Positions 9,153-19,119 of a DNA stretch of 64,000 nt are shown here, one piece after another. A program made the translations under genes and the position numbers. Under the pieces are notes generated by a model. The model worked only from the letters and a program-made list of their open reading frames with translations, did no database searches and had not been told where the DNA came from. Position 1 is the stretch's first letter, and every line of letters starts with the position of its first letter. Source of the stretch: an uncultured Bacilli bacterium (GTDB lineage: Bacteria; Bacillota_I; Bacilli_A; RF39; UBA660); the NCBI GenBank assembly GCA_934162125.1, contig CAKPHU010000006.1:59870-123869 (forward strand), written 5' to 3'.

Positions 9153-9887
9153 ATGATAGAGTTAAACAATATATCAATGAAATTTAATTTAGGAATTGAA
9201 GCCACTTCTTTTAAAGAAACGTTTATTAATTTATTTAATAGAAAGAAAAGAAAAAAGGTTAACAATGAATTTTGGGCTTTAAAAGATGTTTCTTTCAAAG
9301 TTGAAAAAGGAGAGGTTATTGGATTAATTGGTAGCAATGGTGCTGGTAAATCGACTTTATTAAAAGTTGTCAGTGGTGTCATGAAACCAACTAAAGGAAA
9401 AGTAACTGTAAAAGGTGTAATTTCTCCTATGATTGAACTAGGAGCTGGAATGGATCCAGAGTTAACTGCCCGTGAAAATATTTATTTAAATGGTGCCATT
9501 TTAGGATATTCAAAGAAATTTATTGAAGACAAGTTTGAAGAAATAGTTGAATTCTCCGAACTTAGAGATTTCTTAGATGCTCCGGTAAAAAACTTTTCAT
9601 CAGGTATGACAGCTAAGCTTGCTTTCGCAATCGCAACAGTAGTTGAACCTGAGATATTAATAGTAGATGAAATATTATCAGTAGGTGATATTAAGTTTCA
9701 AGAAAAAAGTAAAAATAAAATGATGGAAATGATTAAAGGTGGAACTACCGTTTTATACGTTTCACACTCTCTTGATTCAATTAAAGAATTATGCGATCGA
9801 GTAGTTTGGCTAGATCATGGTCATGTAGTTAAAATTGGACCTACAAAGAAAATATGTGATGAATATTATAAAGCACAAATGAAATAA
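9153..9887 (+). CDS. ABC-2 polysaccharide/teichoic acid exporter ATP-binding protein
   Basis: A 244-aa ATPase of the Wzt/TagH type. It has a Walker A (GSNGAGKST), an ABC signature in the divergent export form (NFSSGMTAKLAFA), Walker B (ILIVDEILSVGD) and an H-loop (VSHS). The MIELGAGMDPELTARENIYLNG stretch is typical of this subfamily. It ends right after the ATPase core, without the C-terminal carbohydrate-binding domain of many Wzt proteins. AGGTGG precedes the ATG, and the gene lies 15 bases after the permease stop. Confidence 0.9.
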   Translation: MIELNNISMKFNLGIEATSFKETFINLFNRKKRKKVNNEFWALKDVSFKVEKGEVIGLIGSNGAGKSTLLKVVSGVMKPTKGKVTVKGVISPMIELGAGMDPELTARENIYLNGAILGYSKKFIEDKFEEIVEFSELRDFLDAPVKNFSSGMTAKLAFAIATVVEPEILIVDEILSVGDIKFQEKSKNKMMEMIKGGTTVLYVSHSLDSIKELCDRVVWLDHGHVVKIGPTKKICDEYYKAQMK

Positions 9888-9928
9888 ATTTGTACTCTAA
9901 GCAATTAACAATCTAGGAGGTAGTAAAT

Positions 9929-12508
9929 ATGAATTTATTAAATAAAAAATGGATAAAATATAAGAATAATAATGTTAAAATACATAAAGAAAATGGCAAG
10001 CTAATAATAGAAAATAACTCTAATAGACATGGTTTTGTATGCTGTACACACATCTTTAAGAAACAAGATGATTATGATGTTAAGTTAAATTTTGAAGGAA
10101 AAGTCTTAAATGGCGAAGCTGCACTTTTAACCGTTTTAAATAGAAAAAGAGAAATATTGGCAGAGGGAACACTTAATTCTACTACATATATTACAAATCA
10201 AGTTTTTAAGTACTATATAATAGCTATCAAAATTTTTCAAAATACAAAAATGGAAGTAAGTAATGTTGAATTAGAAAATGTACAAAAAGTAGAAGATATA
10301 GTATTTAAAGATTTTAATAGCGATGTATTAGTAATAACACCTAGTTATCCTAGTGAAGAGCATAAATATATGGCAGGATTTGTACATTCAAGAGTAAGTG
10401 AATATAAGAAAAACAATATTAATGTTGATGTTGCAGTTGCCTATAAGGATTATAATAGTATAACTAAATACACTTTTGAAGGAATTAATGCAGTAAGAAT
10501 GGATTACAGTAACTTAAGATCTTTGCTTCAAAGAAAAAAATACAAAAAAATATTAATCCATTTCTTCACAGAAAAATATTTTAATGTATTAGAAGGATGT
10601 AACCTAGATGATACCGAAATTTTTGTTTGGGTACATGGTCCAGAAACATTATATTGGGATTCACCTCATTTTACTGCAAAGTATTATGAACCATTAGACA
10701 AAATAACTGAAGAAGAAGAAAAAGAATATTTACACAATGATACAATAATAAAAAAGATGAATGAAAAGCCAAATGTTAAATGGATTTTTGTATCACAATG
10801 GATTAAAGACAGAAGTGAAGACCTTCTAAAAATAAAATTTAATAATTATGCAGTTATACCAAATATAATAGATACTAAATTGTTTAAATACGAAAAGAAA
10901 AATGAAGAAAAAATGTTAAATGTTTTTGTACTAAGAAGATATGATAATATTAATAAATATGCTGTTGATATTGTTGTAAAAACAATTCTAGAGCTTAGTA
11001 AAAGAAAATGCTTTGACAAATTAAACTTTAACATCTACGGTACAGGAAGTTATTATGATGAATTATTAGATCCAATAAAAAAATTTGATAATGTACATTT
11101 TTATAAAAGCTTCTTTACACACAAAGAAATAGCTGAAATTCATAGTCATAATGGTATTGCACTTTTCCCAACTCGCTATGATGCACAAGGTGTATCAATG
11201 TGTGAAGCTGGTAGTTCAGGCTTACTAGTTATTTCATCAGAAAATGACGCGATAAAAGAATTTATTCCTAGTAAGGATGGTAACATAATAGAAACAGAGA
11301 ATTATGTTAAATATGCAGACTTTATAGAAAAAATTATTAAAGATAAAAAATTATTTAATAAAATAACAAAAGAAACATCAGAAAAAATAATAGAAAAATG
11401 TTCGTATGAAGCTACAGTAAAGAAAGAAATTGAATTAATTAAAAAGGAATATGTTGTTAAAGAAAATAAAAAGAAATTGCCAGAAATGGATAAGAATCCA
11501 ATCCTTTCAATAATTATTCCATCATATAATGTTTCCCAATACATTTATAAAACACTAAAAACATTGTTAATTGGCAATGATAATAGTAAATATTTAGAAA
11601 TCCTCGTTGTAAACGATGGCTCAAAAGATAATACTAAAGAAGAAGTTAATAGATTTATAAATGATTATTGCAGTAAAAAAGGATCTATCGTTAGACTCGT
11701 TGATAAAGAAAATGGAGGACATGGTTCTACTATCAACGTTGGTATGAAAGAAGCTAAAGGAAAGTACTTCAGAGTAATAGATGGTGATGACTGGGTAAAT
11801 ACTAGTGACTTTAGTAAGTTAATAGAAATATTAAAGAAAGAAAAAAGTGATATAGTTGTTACAAATTATTCTGAAGATAGAATGGACAGTAAAGATAGTA
11901 GACTAATACAAAAGAGACTTTATGATTTTATGACTCCAGGACGTGTCTATAAATTTGATGATTTATGTGGTGATGATGGTTTTGAAACATGGGGACCTAT
12001 ATTAGCAACAGCAAATATAAAAACCGCAAAAATTAAAGAAGCAAACTTCCAATTAAGTGAAAAATGCTTTTACGTAGATATGGAATTTAACACATTCTAT
12101 TTACCTGTAATAGAAACTATAAGCTATTATGATTTAGATATCTATAGATATTTTATTGGTAGAGTAAATCAATCAATAAGTCTAAAATCATTTGTAAGAA
12201 ATATTAATCAACATGAACATGTTATAGATAATATTCTAACATTTATTTCCAGCCATGAAATTAGTGAAGCAAAAAGAAAATATATATATAAAAATATAGT
12301 TGATCCAATGATTGTTGCTCATTACTCACTTTTAACTGATACAATAAGAGATAGAAAAAAATTTAACTCATTCGACAAAATGTTAAAAAAACATTTATCT
12401 AAAGAAAAATACAATTCATATTCAGATAAAGTAAAGTTTTTAAGAAAAACAAATGGTATATTTATTAATGCATCATTTTACATTACACAATTTTGGAGGA
12501 GAAAATGA
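9929..12508 (+). CDS. Bifunctional glycosyltransferase, GT4 domain then GT2 domain
   Basis: An 859-aa cytoplasmic protein in three parts. Residues 1-100 form a beta-rich segment of unknown role. Residues about 110-500 are a GT-B fold of the GT4 type, with VWVHGPE, NIYGTGSYY and a FPTRYDAQGVSMCEAGSSG donor site. Residues from about 525 are a GT2 domain (LSIIIPSYNVSQYIYKTLKT, VNDGSKDNT, VIDGDDW). TAGGAGG lies 7-8 bases before the start. Two catalytic domains on one chain suggest that two consecutive sugars are added before export by the ABC pair just upstream. The ATGA overlap with the next gene indicates coupling. Confidence 0.85.
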   Translation: MNLLNKKWIKYKNNNVKIHKENGKLIIENNSNRHGFVCCTHIFKKQDDYDVKLNFEGKVLNGEAALLTVLNRKREILAEGTLNSTTYITNQVFKYYIIAIKIFQNTKMEVSNVELENVQKVEDIVFKDFNSDVLVITPSYPSEEHKYMAGFVHSRVSEYKKNNINVDVAVAYKDYNSITKYTFEGINAVRMDYSNLRSLLQRKKYKKILIHFFTEKYFNVLEGCNLDDTEIFVWVHGPETLYWDSPHFTAKYYEPLDKITEEEEKEYLHNDTIIKKMNEKPNVKWIFVSQWIKDRSEDLLKIKFNNYAVIPNIIDTKLFKYEKKNEEKMLNVFVLRRYDNINKYAVDIVVKTILELSKRKCFDKLNFNIYGTGSYYDELLDPIKKFDNVHFYKSFFTHKEIAEIHSHNGIALFPTRYDAQGVSMCEAGSSGLLVISSENDAIKEFIPSKDGNIIETENYVKYADFIEKIIKDKKLFNKITKETSEKIIEKCSYEATVKKEIELIKKEYVVKENKKKLPEMDKNPILSIIIPSYNVSQYIYKTLKTLLIGNDNSKYLEILVVNDGSKDNTKEEVNRFINDYCSKKGSIVRLVDKENGGHGSTINVGMKEAKGKYFRVIDGDDWVNTSDFSKLIEILKKEKSDIVVTNYSEDRMDSKDSRLIQKRLYDFMTPGRVYKFDDLCGDDGFETWGPILATANIKTAKIKEANFQLSEKCFYVDMEFNTFYLPVIETISYYDLDIYRYFIGRVNQSISLKSFVRNINQHEHVIDNILTFISSHEISEAKRKYIYKNIVDPMIVAHYSLLTDTIRDRKKFNSFDKMLKKHLSKEKYNSYSDKVKFLRKTNGIFINASFYITQFWRRK

Positions 12509-13617
12509 AAAAAATAAAAGTAATGAGTGTTTTTGGAACACGACCAGAAGCAATAAAAATGGCCCCACTAGTAAAAGAACTAGAAAAAAGGAAAGAAATA
12601 GAATCAATTGTAGCTGTAACCGCACAACACAGAGAAATGCTAGACCAGGTACTAGAAACATTTAAAATAACTCCTGATTATGACTTGAACATAATGAAGC
12701 AAGGACAAACTTTAGGAGACGTAACAACAAGAGCACTACAAGGACTTGAAGGAGTAATTAAAGAATGTAAACCAGATATTGTTTTAGTTCATGGTGATAC
12801 AACCACAACTTTTGCAGGAGCACTTGCTGCTTTCTATAATCAAGTAGATATAGGTCACGTTGAAGCTGGCCTAAGAACTTATGACAAATATTCACCATAT
12901 CCAGAAGAAATGAATAGACAAATGGTAGATTGCATGACAGATATGTATTTTGCTCCAACAAAATTAAGTAAAGAAAATTTATTAAAGCAAAATATTGCTG
13001 AAAATAAAATATATGTTACTGGTAATACTGCAATTGATGCTATGGATACAACGGTAGATAAAAATTATAAGCATGAAGTAATTGATTGGGTAGGAAATAG
13101 TAGAATGATTCTTCTTACCGCTCACAGAAGAGAGAACTTAGGAGAACCAATGAGACATATCTTTACAGCTATTAAAAGATTGGTTGATGAATTTGAAGAT
13201 ATTAAAGTGGTATATCCTATTCACAAAAATCCATTAGTCAGAGAAGTTGCAAATGAAATTTTACAAGGTAATGAGAGAGTTAGATTAATTGAACCACTAG
13301 AAGTTTTTGATTTCCATAATTTTCAAAATAAAAGTTATATGATTATGTCAGACTCTGGTGGAATTCAAGAAGAAGCACCTTCTTTAGGAAAACCAGTATT
13401 AGTTTTAAGAGATACTACTGAAAGACCAGAAGGAATAGAAGCTGGTACACTAAAATTAGTTGGCACTGATGAAGAAACAATCTACAAGGAAGCTAAAAAA
13501 TTATTAACTGACAAAGAAGAATACAATAAAATGAGTAAAGCATCAAATCCATATGGAGATGGTCATGCATCAGAAAGAATTGTAGATGCAATCATAGCTA
13601 AATATTCAAAAAAATAG
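12505..13617 (+). CDS. mnaA: UDP-N-acetylglucosamine 2-epimerase (non-hydrolysing)
   Basis: Interconverts UDP-GlcNAc and UDP-ManNAc, the precursor of ManNAc-containing wall glycans and teichoic acid linkage units. The 370-aa protein has the expected length and motifs: FGTRPEAIKMAPL, VHGDTTTTFAGALAAFY, HVEAGLRT, PEEMNRQ, LTAHRREN and SDSGGIQEEAPSLGKPVLV. The start is ATG 12505 within ATGA overlapping the upstream stop, with GGAGGA 4 bases ahead; a TTG-like extension to 12493 is unlikely. Together with the export genes it suggests a ManNAc-bearing surface polymer. Confidence 0.93.
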   Translation: MKKIKVMSVFGTRPEAIKMAPLVKELEKRKEIESIVAVTAQHREMLDQVLETFKITPDYDLNIMKQGQTLGDVTTRALQGLEGVIKECKPDIVLVHGDTTTTFAGALAAFYNQVDIGHVEAGLRTYDKYSPYPEEMNRQMVDCMTDMYFAPTKLSKENLLKQNIAENKIYVTGNTAIDAMDTTVDKNYKHEVIDWVGNSRMILLTAHRRENLGEPMRHIFTAIKRLVDEFEDIKVVYPIHKNPLVREVANEILQGNERVRLIEPLEVFDFHNFQNKSYMIMSDSGGIQEEAPSLGKPVLVLRDTTERPEGIEAGTLKLVGTDEETIYKEAKKLLTDKEEYNKMSKASNPYGDGHASERIVDAIIAKYSKK

Positions 13618-13628
13618 GAGAAAGATTA

Positions 13629-14891
13629 ATGAAAACAAAATACTTAATTATAGGAGCTGGAATATCAGGCTTAACTTTTGCTAATTATTGTAAAGGTGAA
13701 TACCTAATAGTGGAAAAAGAAAATGAAGTTGGTGGCTATTGTCGTACAATCAAAAGAAATGGATATGTATGGGATTATGCTGGACATTTCTTTCATTTTA
13801 AAACTGAAGAGTTTAAAAAGAAGTTTTTAAGTAAAATGTCAAAAAACGATATTGTATATAACGATAAATGTACAAAAATCTTATATAAAAACAATTTGGT
13901 TGACTTTCCTTTTCAAACAAACATACATCAATTAGAAAAAGAAGAATTTATTGACTGTTTATATGATTTATTTAATAAAGAAGAAAAAGATAGTTATAGT
14001 AACTTCTTAGATATGTTATATGGTAAATTTGGTAAATCAATTGTTGAGAAATTTTTAAAACCATATAATGAAAAATTATATGCCACAGATCTAAAAAATT
14101 TGGATGTTGATGCTATGGGAAGATTTTTCCCTTATGCCGATAAAGAAGCTATAATCAAAAATATGAAAAAACAAGAAGTTAATTCATATAATAGTAGTTT
14201 CTTATATCCCAAAAATGGAGCATTTAGTTTCATAAAAGTTTTATATGATAATCTAGATAAAGAAAAGATTTTGCTAAACAGTACTATTATAGAAATAAAT
14301 ACAAAGAAAAAATATGCTGTTTTATCAACTGGTGAAAAAATTGAATATGAATATTTGATAAATACAATGCCACTTAACAAATTCTTAGAATTATTAGGTG
14401 GATATGAAGAACTAATTGATAAAATGTCTTATAATAAAGTATTAGTATTTAATCTAGGCTTTGATAAACCATCACCACTATGTAAAAAAGAACACTGGCT
14501 ATATATTCCAGATCAAAAAACAAATTATTACAGAGTGGGATTCTATAATAATATTCTTGGTCAAGATAAATTAAGTATGTATATTGAAATAGGCTATGGT
14601 AAAAATCAAAAAATTGATAAAAAAGAAATTGACAGGCAATTAAAGTTAACATTGAAAAATTTAGAAAAAGACAATATAATTTCCAAAGATATGAAATTGG
14701 TTGATTATGAGTCAATAATTATGGATCCAGCTTATGTTCATATTGAAACAGAAACAACAAAGAAAATAGAAAAAGCAAAAGAAAAACTAGAAAAAAATTC
14801 AATATATACAATAGGAAGATATGGTGCATGGATTTATAATAGTATGGAAGATTCTATGGTAGCTGCAAAAGAATTAGCTGAAAAAATTTAG
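13629..14891 (+). CDS. FAD-dependent oxidoreductase, UDP-galactopyranose-mutase-like
   Basis: A 420-aa flavoprotein with an N-terminal GxGxxG dinucleotide motif (IIGAGISG, residues 7-14), VGGYCRT and a central FLKPYNEKLYATDL segment. That last segment resembles the RPYN.k.WA region of eukaryotic-type UDP-galactopyranose mutases rather than classical bacterial Glf. Family members convert UDP-Galp to UDP-Galf or carry out related redox chemistry on nucleotide sugars. Annotation pipelines often call such proteins protoporphyrinogen-oxidase-like, but the glycan operon makes a sugar substrate more likely. Its ribosome site (TAGGAG) overlaps the stop of mnaA. It is the last gene of the operon, followed by a terminator. 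Confidence 0.62.
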   Translation: MKTKYLIIGAGISGLTFANYCKGEYLIVEKENEVGGYCRTIKRNGYVWDYAGHFFHFKTEEFKKKFLSKMSKNDIVYNDKCTKILYKNNLVDFPFQTNIHQLEKEEFIDCLYDLFNKEEKDSYSNFLDMLYGKFGKSIVEKFLKPYNEKLYATDLKNLDVDAMGRFFPYADKEAIIKNMKKQEVNSYNSSFLYPKNGAFSFIKVLYDNLDKEKILLNSTIIEINTKKKYAVLSTGEKIEYEYLINTMPLNKFLELLGGYEELIDKMSYNKVLVFNLGFDKPSPLCKKEHWLYIPDQKTNYYRVGFYNNILGQDKLSMYIEIGYGKNQKIDKKEIDRQLKLTLKNLEKDNIISKDMKLVDYESIIMDPAYVHIETETTKKIEKAKEKLEKNSIYTIGRYGAWIYNSMEDSMVAAKELAEKI

Positions 14892-14906
14892 TATCAATAT
14901 AGTCAT

Positions 14907-14939
14907 AAAACATCTAAATCACAATTATTAGATGTTTTT
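14907..14939 (+). terminator. Intrinsic terminator of the polysaccharide operon
   Basis: A perfect 11-bp stem, AAAACATCTAA (14907-14917) with TTAGATGTTTT (14928-14938), encloses a 10-base loop and runs into a T-tract. Confidence 0.85.
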
Positions 14940-14974
14940 CTATGAAAAAATAAATATTATGGATTCGCAAACAC

Positions 14975-15006
14975 AAAAAAGACATCTACGCAAGATGTCT
15001 TTTTTT
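14975..15006. terminator. Terminator that contains the stop codon of the YfhO gene
   Basis: AAAAAAGACATCT (14975-14987) pairs with AGATGTCTTTTTT (14993-15005) around a 5-base loop. The stop TAG of the minus-strand gene (14988-14986) lies in the hairpin, so the last codons of that protein are encoded by the terminator stem. It can also work on the plus strand. Confidence 0.88.
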
Positions 15007-17184
15007 CTTATCTAAAATAATGTAACCTATATAAATAACTAAAGCTATACCTGATATAATTAGTCCTTCTTTCAATCCGTAAGGGAAATAATCAAATTCA
15101 ATATCATTTTCCCCTTTATTAACCTTAACTGCCATAAAGCCATTGTCAGCTTCAATTATTTCTAATTCATTGCCATTACATGTAGCCTTCCATCCTTTAT
15201 CATAAGGAACAGTATACAATATAATACCATCATCACTTGCCTCAAACTTATCTCTAAAACCATTCTTTACAAACTTAAATTCCTTATTTATTAAAGTAAC
15301 ATTCTTACCAAATAAACTCTTATATTTATCAATATCTTTACTACTAAGTATTATCTTATCTCCTAAAATATTCCATTTATCATTAGTCTCTAATAACTTA
15401 AATTCATCCTCTGAAATATAATCATTTAACACAATCCCTATATCCATTGCTTCCTTATTTAAATATATCTGATAATTATCAGTTTCTCTTTCTAATACAT
15501 AACCATACTCACTCATATTAGTCCCTTTTGCTGTAACAATATACTTAACACCAAAAAAGTCATTAAGCACCTTATCACTAGGTTTTACTAAAGTAGATAC
15601 TACAATAGGGTAATCAATACTATTATAGAACTTAAAACTACCACCACTAAGATTAGTATTAAAAGTATATAAACTAATATTTTTATAAATCATTCCGATA
15701 TTAGCAGAAATACTCTCATCAGAATTTGTTCTAACCAATTCATCAAACTTAATTTCCTTATAACTATTTAAGTAATTAACATAAGAATCAAAACTACTAT
15801 CCTTATATTTATATACAATACAATTTCCCCAAACACTGACAAATAATATTACACCAATCATAACGTACTTAAATGGTTCCTTTTTCTTCATAAAAATTAA
15901 ATACATCATAACTAGATCTATAATCATTCCAACAATAATTAATACTAAGAACTTAGGGCTGTGTATTAAAACTAAATCCTTATGAATTTTACTTAGTAAA
16001 AATGAAACTATCAAAAGAATAGGTAAACTACTTAGTGAAATTAATAAACCAGGCTTAATACTTACTTTTTCCTCTAAACATTTTATAGAAGCGAGACTCA
16101 TTATTAAACTAGCCATATAAAACCATCTTGCATAATAATTATTTCTAAATAGAATAAAACTACTATTCAAAATAGGTACAAACATAAATAATAATAAAAC
16201 AAATATAAAGATTGATAAACCTTTCTTCCTATTTTTCCAAACATAACTTATCCATAAGACACTACCAATAAAAGGTAAATATAACTCAACACTACTAAAA
16301 TTACCTTTGGTTAAATAAGCTCTAGGAAACATAACATCAGGTGGAAAGAAGAAACTTCTAAATATTTCTATATAATTAAATGTTGCATATTTAAACATTC
16401 TAAGAATAGTCCAACTACTACCAATTCTAGGATTAGAAATAGTAAATAGTAGAGAAGGTACTAAAGCAAAAGCTGAAATTAAAACTCCCATAGCTCCTTC
16501 AAATAAAACACCAAAGAAGCTTTTAAAACTAAATTCATATTTCTTTGTGAATACCTTAATCAAATAATAAATTATTACAAATACAACTTGTCCACCAAAT
16601 AAGAACCAGTTAGTTATAGCGTTTAAAAGTACTACTAAACCAAACCATCCATTCTTCTTATCATACATTTTATTATCCAAAGTATAAAGCATCAATGGGA
16701 ATAGAGCTACTGAATCATAGAAATGAAACAAAATATTTGTAAGTTGAAATCCTGAGAAAGCATAAAGTGCTGAACCAAGAACTGCGTACTTCTTATCTTT
16801 TACATACCTCTGTAAAAATAAATATGAAGTCAAACCAGCAATTCCAAACTTTAATATATTCAAAATACTACATACATAAGGATACCATCTTGCTGGAAAC
16901 AAATAACTAATTAAACTAAATGGACTAAATAAATTATAAAAACTAAATGTCGCAATAAAGTTACTACCAAGTTCATTAAACCAACACCATAAATAACTAT
17001 TTTCTTTTAAAGAATAATTAATCATCTCTCCAAAAGTAACTTGCTGTGTATTATAATCGGCCATTAAAGCGAAAATACCTTTCCCAATAATCATATTAGG
17101 AATAATAATTATCATACCTAGTCCCAAAGATAATAAAAAAGCACTAAGTAAATAATTGTTCTTTAATATATTTTTTAATTTCAT
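14986..17184 (-). CDS. YfhO family polytopic membrane protein
   Basis: A 732-aa protein with a dozen or so hydrophobic spans and a C-terminal soluble beta domain with TVPYDKGWKATCNG and a final FDYFPYGLKEG before the last span, both typical of YfhO proteins. The family is linked to lipoteichoic acid or wall polymer glycosylation (GT-C-like), probably using a lipid-linked sugar outside the membrane. ATG 17184 is preferred, with GGTGAG just upstream; a GTG 12 bases earlier overlaps that site. It ends in a terminator shared with the polysaccharide operon side and is transcribed toward that operon. Confidence 0.82.
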   Translation of the reverse strand: MKLKNILKNNYLLSAFLLSLGLGMIIIIPNMIIGKGIFALMADYNTQQVTFGEMINYSLKENSYLWCWFNELGSNFIATFSFYNLFSPFSLISYLFPARWYPYVCSILNILKFGIAGLTSYLFLQRYVKDKKYAVLGSALYAFSGFQLTNILFHFYDSVALFPLMLYTLDNKMYDKKNGWFGLVVLLNAITNWFLFGGQVVFVIIYYLIKVFTKKYEFSFKSFFGVLFEGAMGVLISAFALVPSLLFTISNPRIGSSWTILRMFKYATFNYIEIFRSFFFPPDVMFPRAYLTKGNFSSVELYLPFIGSVLWISYVWKNRKKGLSIFIFVLLLFMFVPILNSSFILFRNNYYARWFYMASLIMSLASIKCLEEKVSIKPGLLISLSSLPILLIVSFLLSKIHKDLVLIHSPKFLVLIIVGMIIDLVMMYLIFMKKKEPFKYVMIGVILFVSVWGNCIVYKYKDSSFDSYVNYLNSYKEIKFDELVRTNSDESISANIGMIYKNISLYTFNTNLSGGSFKFYNSIDYPIVVSTLVKPSDKVLNDFFGVKYIVTAKGTNMSEYGYVLERETDNYQIYLNKEAMDIGIVLNDYISEDEFKLLETNDKWNILGDKIILSSKDIDKYKSLFGKNVTLINKEFKFVKNGFRDKFEASDDGIILYTVPYDKGWKATCNGNELEIIEADNGFMAVKVNKGENDIEFDYFPYGLKEGLIISGIALVIYIGYIILDKKKRHLA

Positions 17185-17338
17185 ACATCTCACCACTAAT
17201 ATCTATTATAAATTAATTATTTCTATATATCTAGACTTATCTAAAAAAACAATAAAGACAACTATTTATCCTAGTTAATTATTATAAATTGTGAACATAT
17301 ACTTTATTAAAATAAATATTTTCATAAGTTTATAATAT

Positions 17339-17367
17339 TTTACTTATTTCATAACTTTTGTTATAAT
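17339..17367 (+). promoter_or_regulatory. Promoter of the lipid kinase operon
   Basis: TTTACT (17339-17344), 17 bases, then extended -10 TGTTATAAT (17359-17367). AAGGAG and ATG 17394 follow. The rest of the gap back to 17197 shows nothing recognisable beyond AT-rich sequence and a TATAAT for the divergent YfhO gene. Confidence 0.75.
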
Positions 17368-17393
17368 AAAGCTAATAAAGGAGCTGACAGGTT

Positions 17394-18317
17394 ATGAAAA
17401 AGTGTGCACTTATAATGAACCCCGAAAGCGGTAAGGTTAAGTCTATTGGTGGTATGCGTAAAATATATGATATTCTTCGTAAGTATGGTTATGATGCTGA
17501 AATAAAATATACTAAAGCCCCAAGAGATGCCACTAGAATTGTTAAAGAACTACCAGATGACATTGATCTATTAATAAGTGCCGGTGGTGATGGTACTCTA
17601 AATGAAGTAGTAACTGGTAACATGGCTCGCAAGAAAAGACTTACTATGGCTAATCTTCCTATGGGAACAACAAATGATGTAGGTCATATGTATGGTCTAA
17701 AAAGTAATTATCTTGAGAATCTTGAAAAGATCTTAAAAGGAACTGTTAAAAATGTTGATATTTGCTATCTAAATGATGCCCCTTTTATTTACGTAGCTTG
17801 TCTTGGCGACTATATTGATATGTCTTATGACACTCCAAGAGAACTAAAGAAAAAATATGGCAAGCTAGCCTATATTATGTATGGCCTAAAACAACTTCGT
17901 AACAAGATAAATACTTATCGTATAAAATACAAGATAGATGGTAAAACATATACAGGATATTATTCCTTCATCTTTATCACTAATTCATCTCGTGTTGCGG
18001 GTATGAATGATATCTACTATGATATGAAATTAGATGATAGGATGTTTGAAGTAGCCTTTGCCAAAGTAGAAAATAAAAAAGAAATGCTAAAATTATTAGT
18101 TCAAGTAAGTACTCATCAAATTAAAGATATTCCAGGATTTACTTACTATCAAACTGATAACTTGGAACTAGAATTTATTGATCCTCCAAAAGTATCATGG
18201 TGTCTTGATGGAGAAGAGTATAAAACTCCTATGACTAAATTTTCTTTTAGAGTAGATACCTCTATGAAAATGTTATTACCCCGTGAAAATATAAATAGAT
18301 TATTTAAAGAAGAGTGA
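17394..18317 (+). CDS. Diacylglycerol/lipid kinase (DagK/YegS family)
   Basis: A 307-aa soluble lipid kinase with the family motifs GGDGTLNEVVTG (about residue 64) and MGTTNDVGHMYG (nucleotide-binding loop), and an ICYLNDAPFIYVACLG strand in the second domain. Members phosphorylate diacylglycerol at the inner membrane face, which recycles the lipid left by lipoteichoic acid synthesis. It heads a run of closely spaced genes through 21990, with only 4 bases to the next gene. The Gram-positive DgkB role is likely but not proven. Confidence 0.88.
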   Translation: MKKCALIMNPESGKVKSIGGMRKIYDILRKYGYDAEIKYTKAPRDATRIVKELPDDIDLLISAGGDGTLNEVVTGNMARKKRLTMANLPMGTTNDVGHMYGLKSNYLENLEKILKGTVKNVDICYLNDAPFIYVACLGDYIDMSYDTPRELKKKYGKLAYIMYGLKQLRNKINTYRIKYKIDGKTYTGYYSFIFITNSSRVAGMNDIYYDMKLDDRMFEVAFAKVENKKEMLKLLVQVSTHQIKDIPGFTYYQTDNLELEFIDPPKVSWCLDGEEYKTPMTKFSFRVDTSMKMLLPRENINRLFKEE

Positions 18318-18321
18318 TAAT

Positions 18322-19101
18322 ATGAAAAAGAAAAAATTAAAGAAAGCTAAAAAGACCTTAATTACATACTTTGTTTTAAGAGTATTAGTAATTGCGTGTA
18401 TGGTAGCTCAAAGTATGAATGGTAACTGGGAAAACGTTCTTCTATGTGTTCTAACTTTATTATTATTTACCATCCCAACTATATTTAGTGAAACACTAAA
18501 TATAACTTTACCATCCACATTGGAAACTATTGTCTACATTTTTATCTTTGCTGCTGAAATATTAGGTGAGGTACAAAGTTTTTATACCCATGTAATATAT
18601 TGGGATAGTATTCTACATACTATTAATGGTTTTATCTGTGCCGCAATTGGTTTTTCTTTAATTGATTTATTAAATACTAATGATAATATTCATGTTAATT
18701 TATCTCCTATATTTGTTTCTATTGTCGCAATCTGTTTTTCAATGACAATTGGCGTAATTTGGGAATTTTTTGAATATAGCGTAGACAAATTATTATTAAA
18801 AGATATGCAAAAAGATACTATTGTAAAAACTATTTCATCTGTTGCCTTAGATGAGAAAAAAGAAAATAATCCAATAGTTGTTGATAATATTGAGAAAACC
18901 ATCATCTATACTAAAGATAAAGAAGTAGTAATAGAAGATGGTTACCTAGATTTAGGAATTAATGATACTATGAAAGATTTATTCGTAAACTTTTTAGGTG
19001 CAATCACGTATTCTTTAATCGGGTTCCTATATATAAAGAATCGTGATAAATATCGTTTTGCTGAAGAATTTATGTTAAAACGACGTAAGATAGAAGAGTA
19101 A
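18322..19101 (+). CDS. Multi-pass membrane protein, DUF2238-like
   Basis: A 259-aa protein with a basic N-terminus (KKKKLKKAKK) and about six hydrophobic spans. The segments YWDSILHTINGFICAAIGF and TIGVIWEFFEYSVDKLLL resemble the conserved W-D-x-x-H-x-x-x-G and E-x-x-E-x-x-x-D patterns of DUF2238/YjdF-type membrane proteins. A loop of about 60 residues separates the last two spans. The biochemical role is unknown. It sits directly behind a lipid kinase and before a small two-span protein, so a membrane-lipid or envelope function is possible. Confidence 0.55.
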   Translation: MKKKKLKKAKKTLITYFVLRVLVIACMVAQSMNGNWENVLLCVLTLLLFTIPTIFSETLNITLPSTLETIVYIFIFAAEILGEVQSFYTHVIYWDSILHTINGFICAAIGFSLIDLLNTNDNIHVNLSPIFVSIVAICFSMTIGVIWEFFEYSVDKLLLKDMQKDTIVKTISSVALDEKKENNPIVVDNIEKTIIYTKDKEVVIEDGYLDLGINDTMKDLFVNFLGAITYSLIGFLYIKNRDKYRFAEEFMLKRRKIEE

Positions 19102-19119
19102 TGAGAAGGTGTGCAGTAT

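Noticed and set aside
13629..14891. Protoporphyrinogen oxidase call for the flavoenzyme.
   Set aside because: No heme genes are nearby, and both the glycan operon and the PYN motif favour a UGM-like role.
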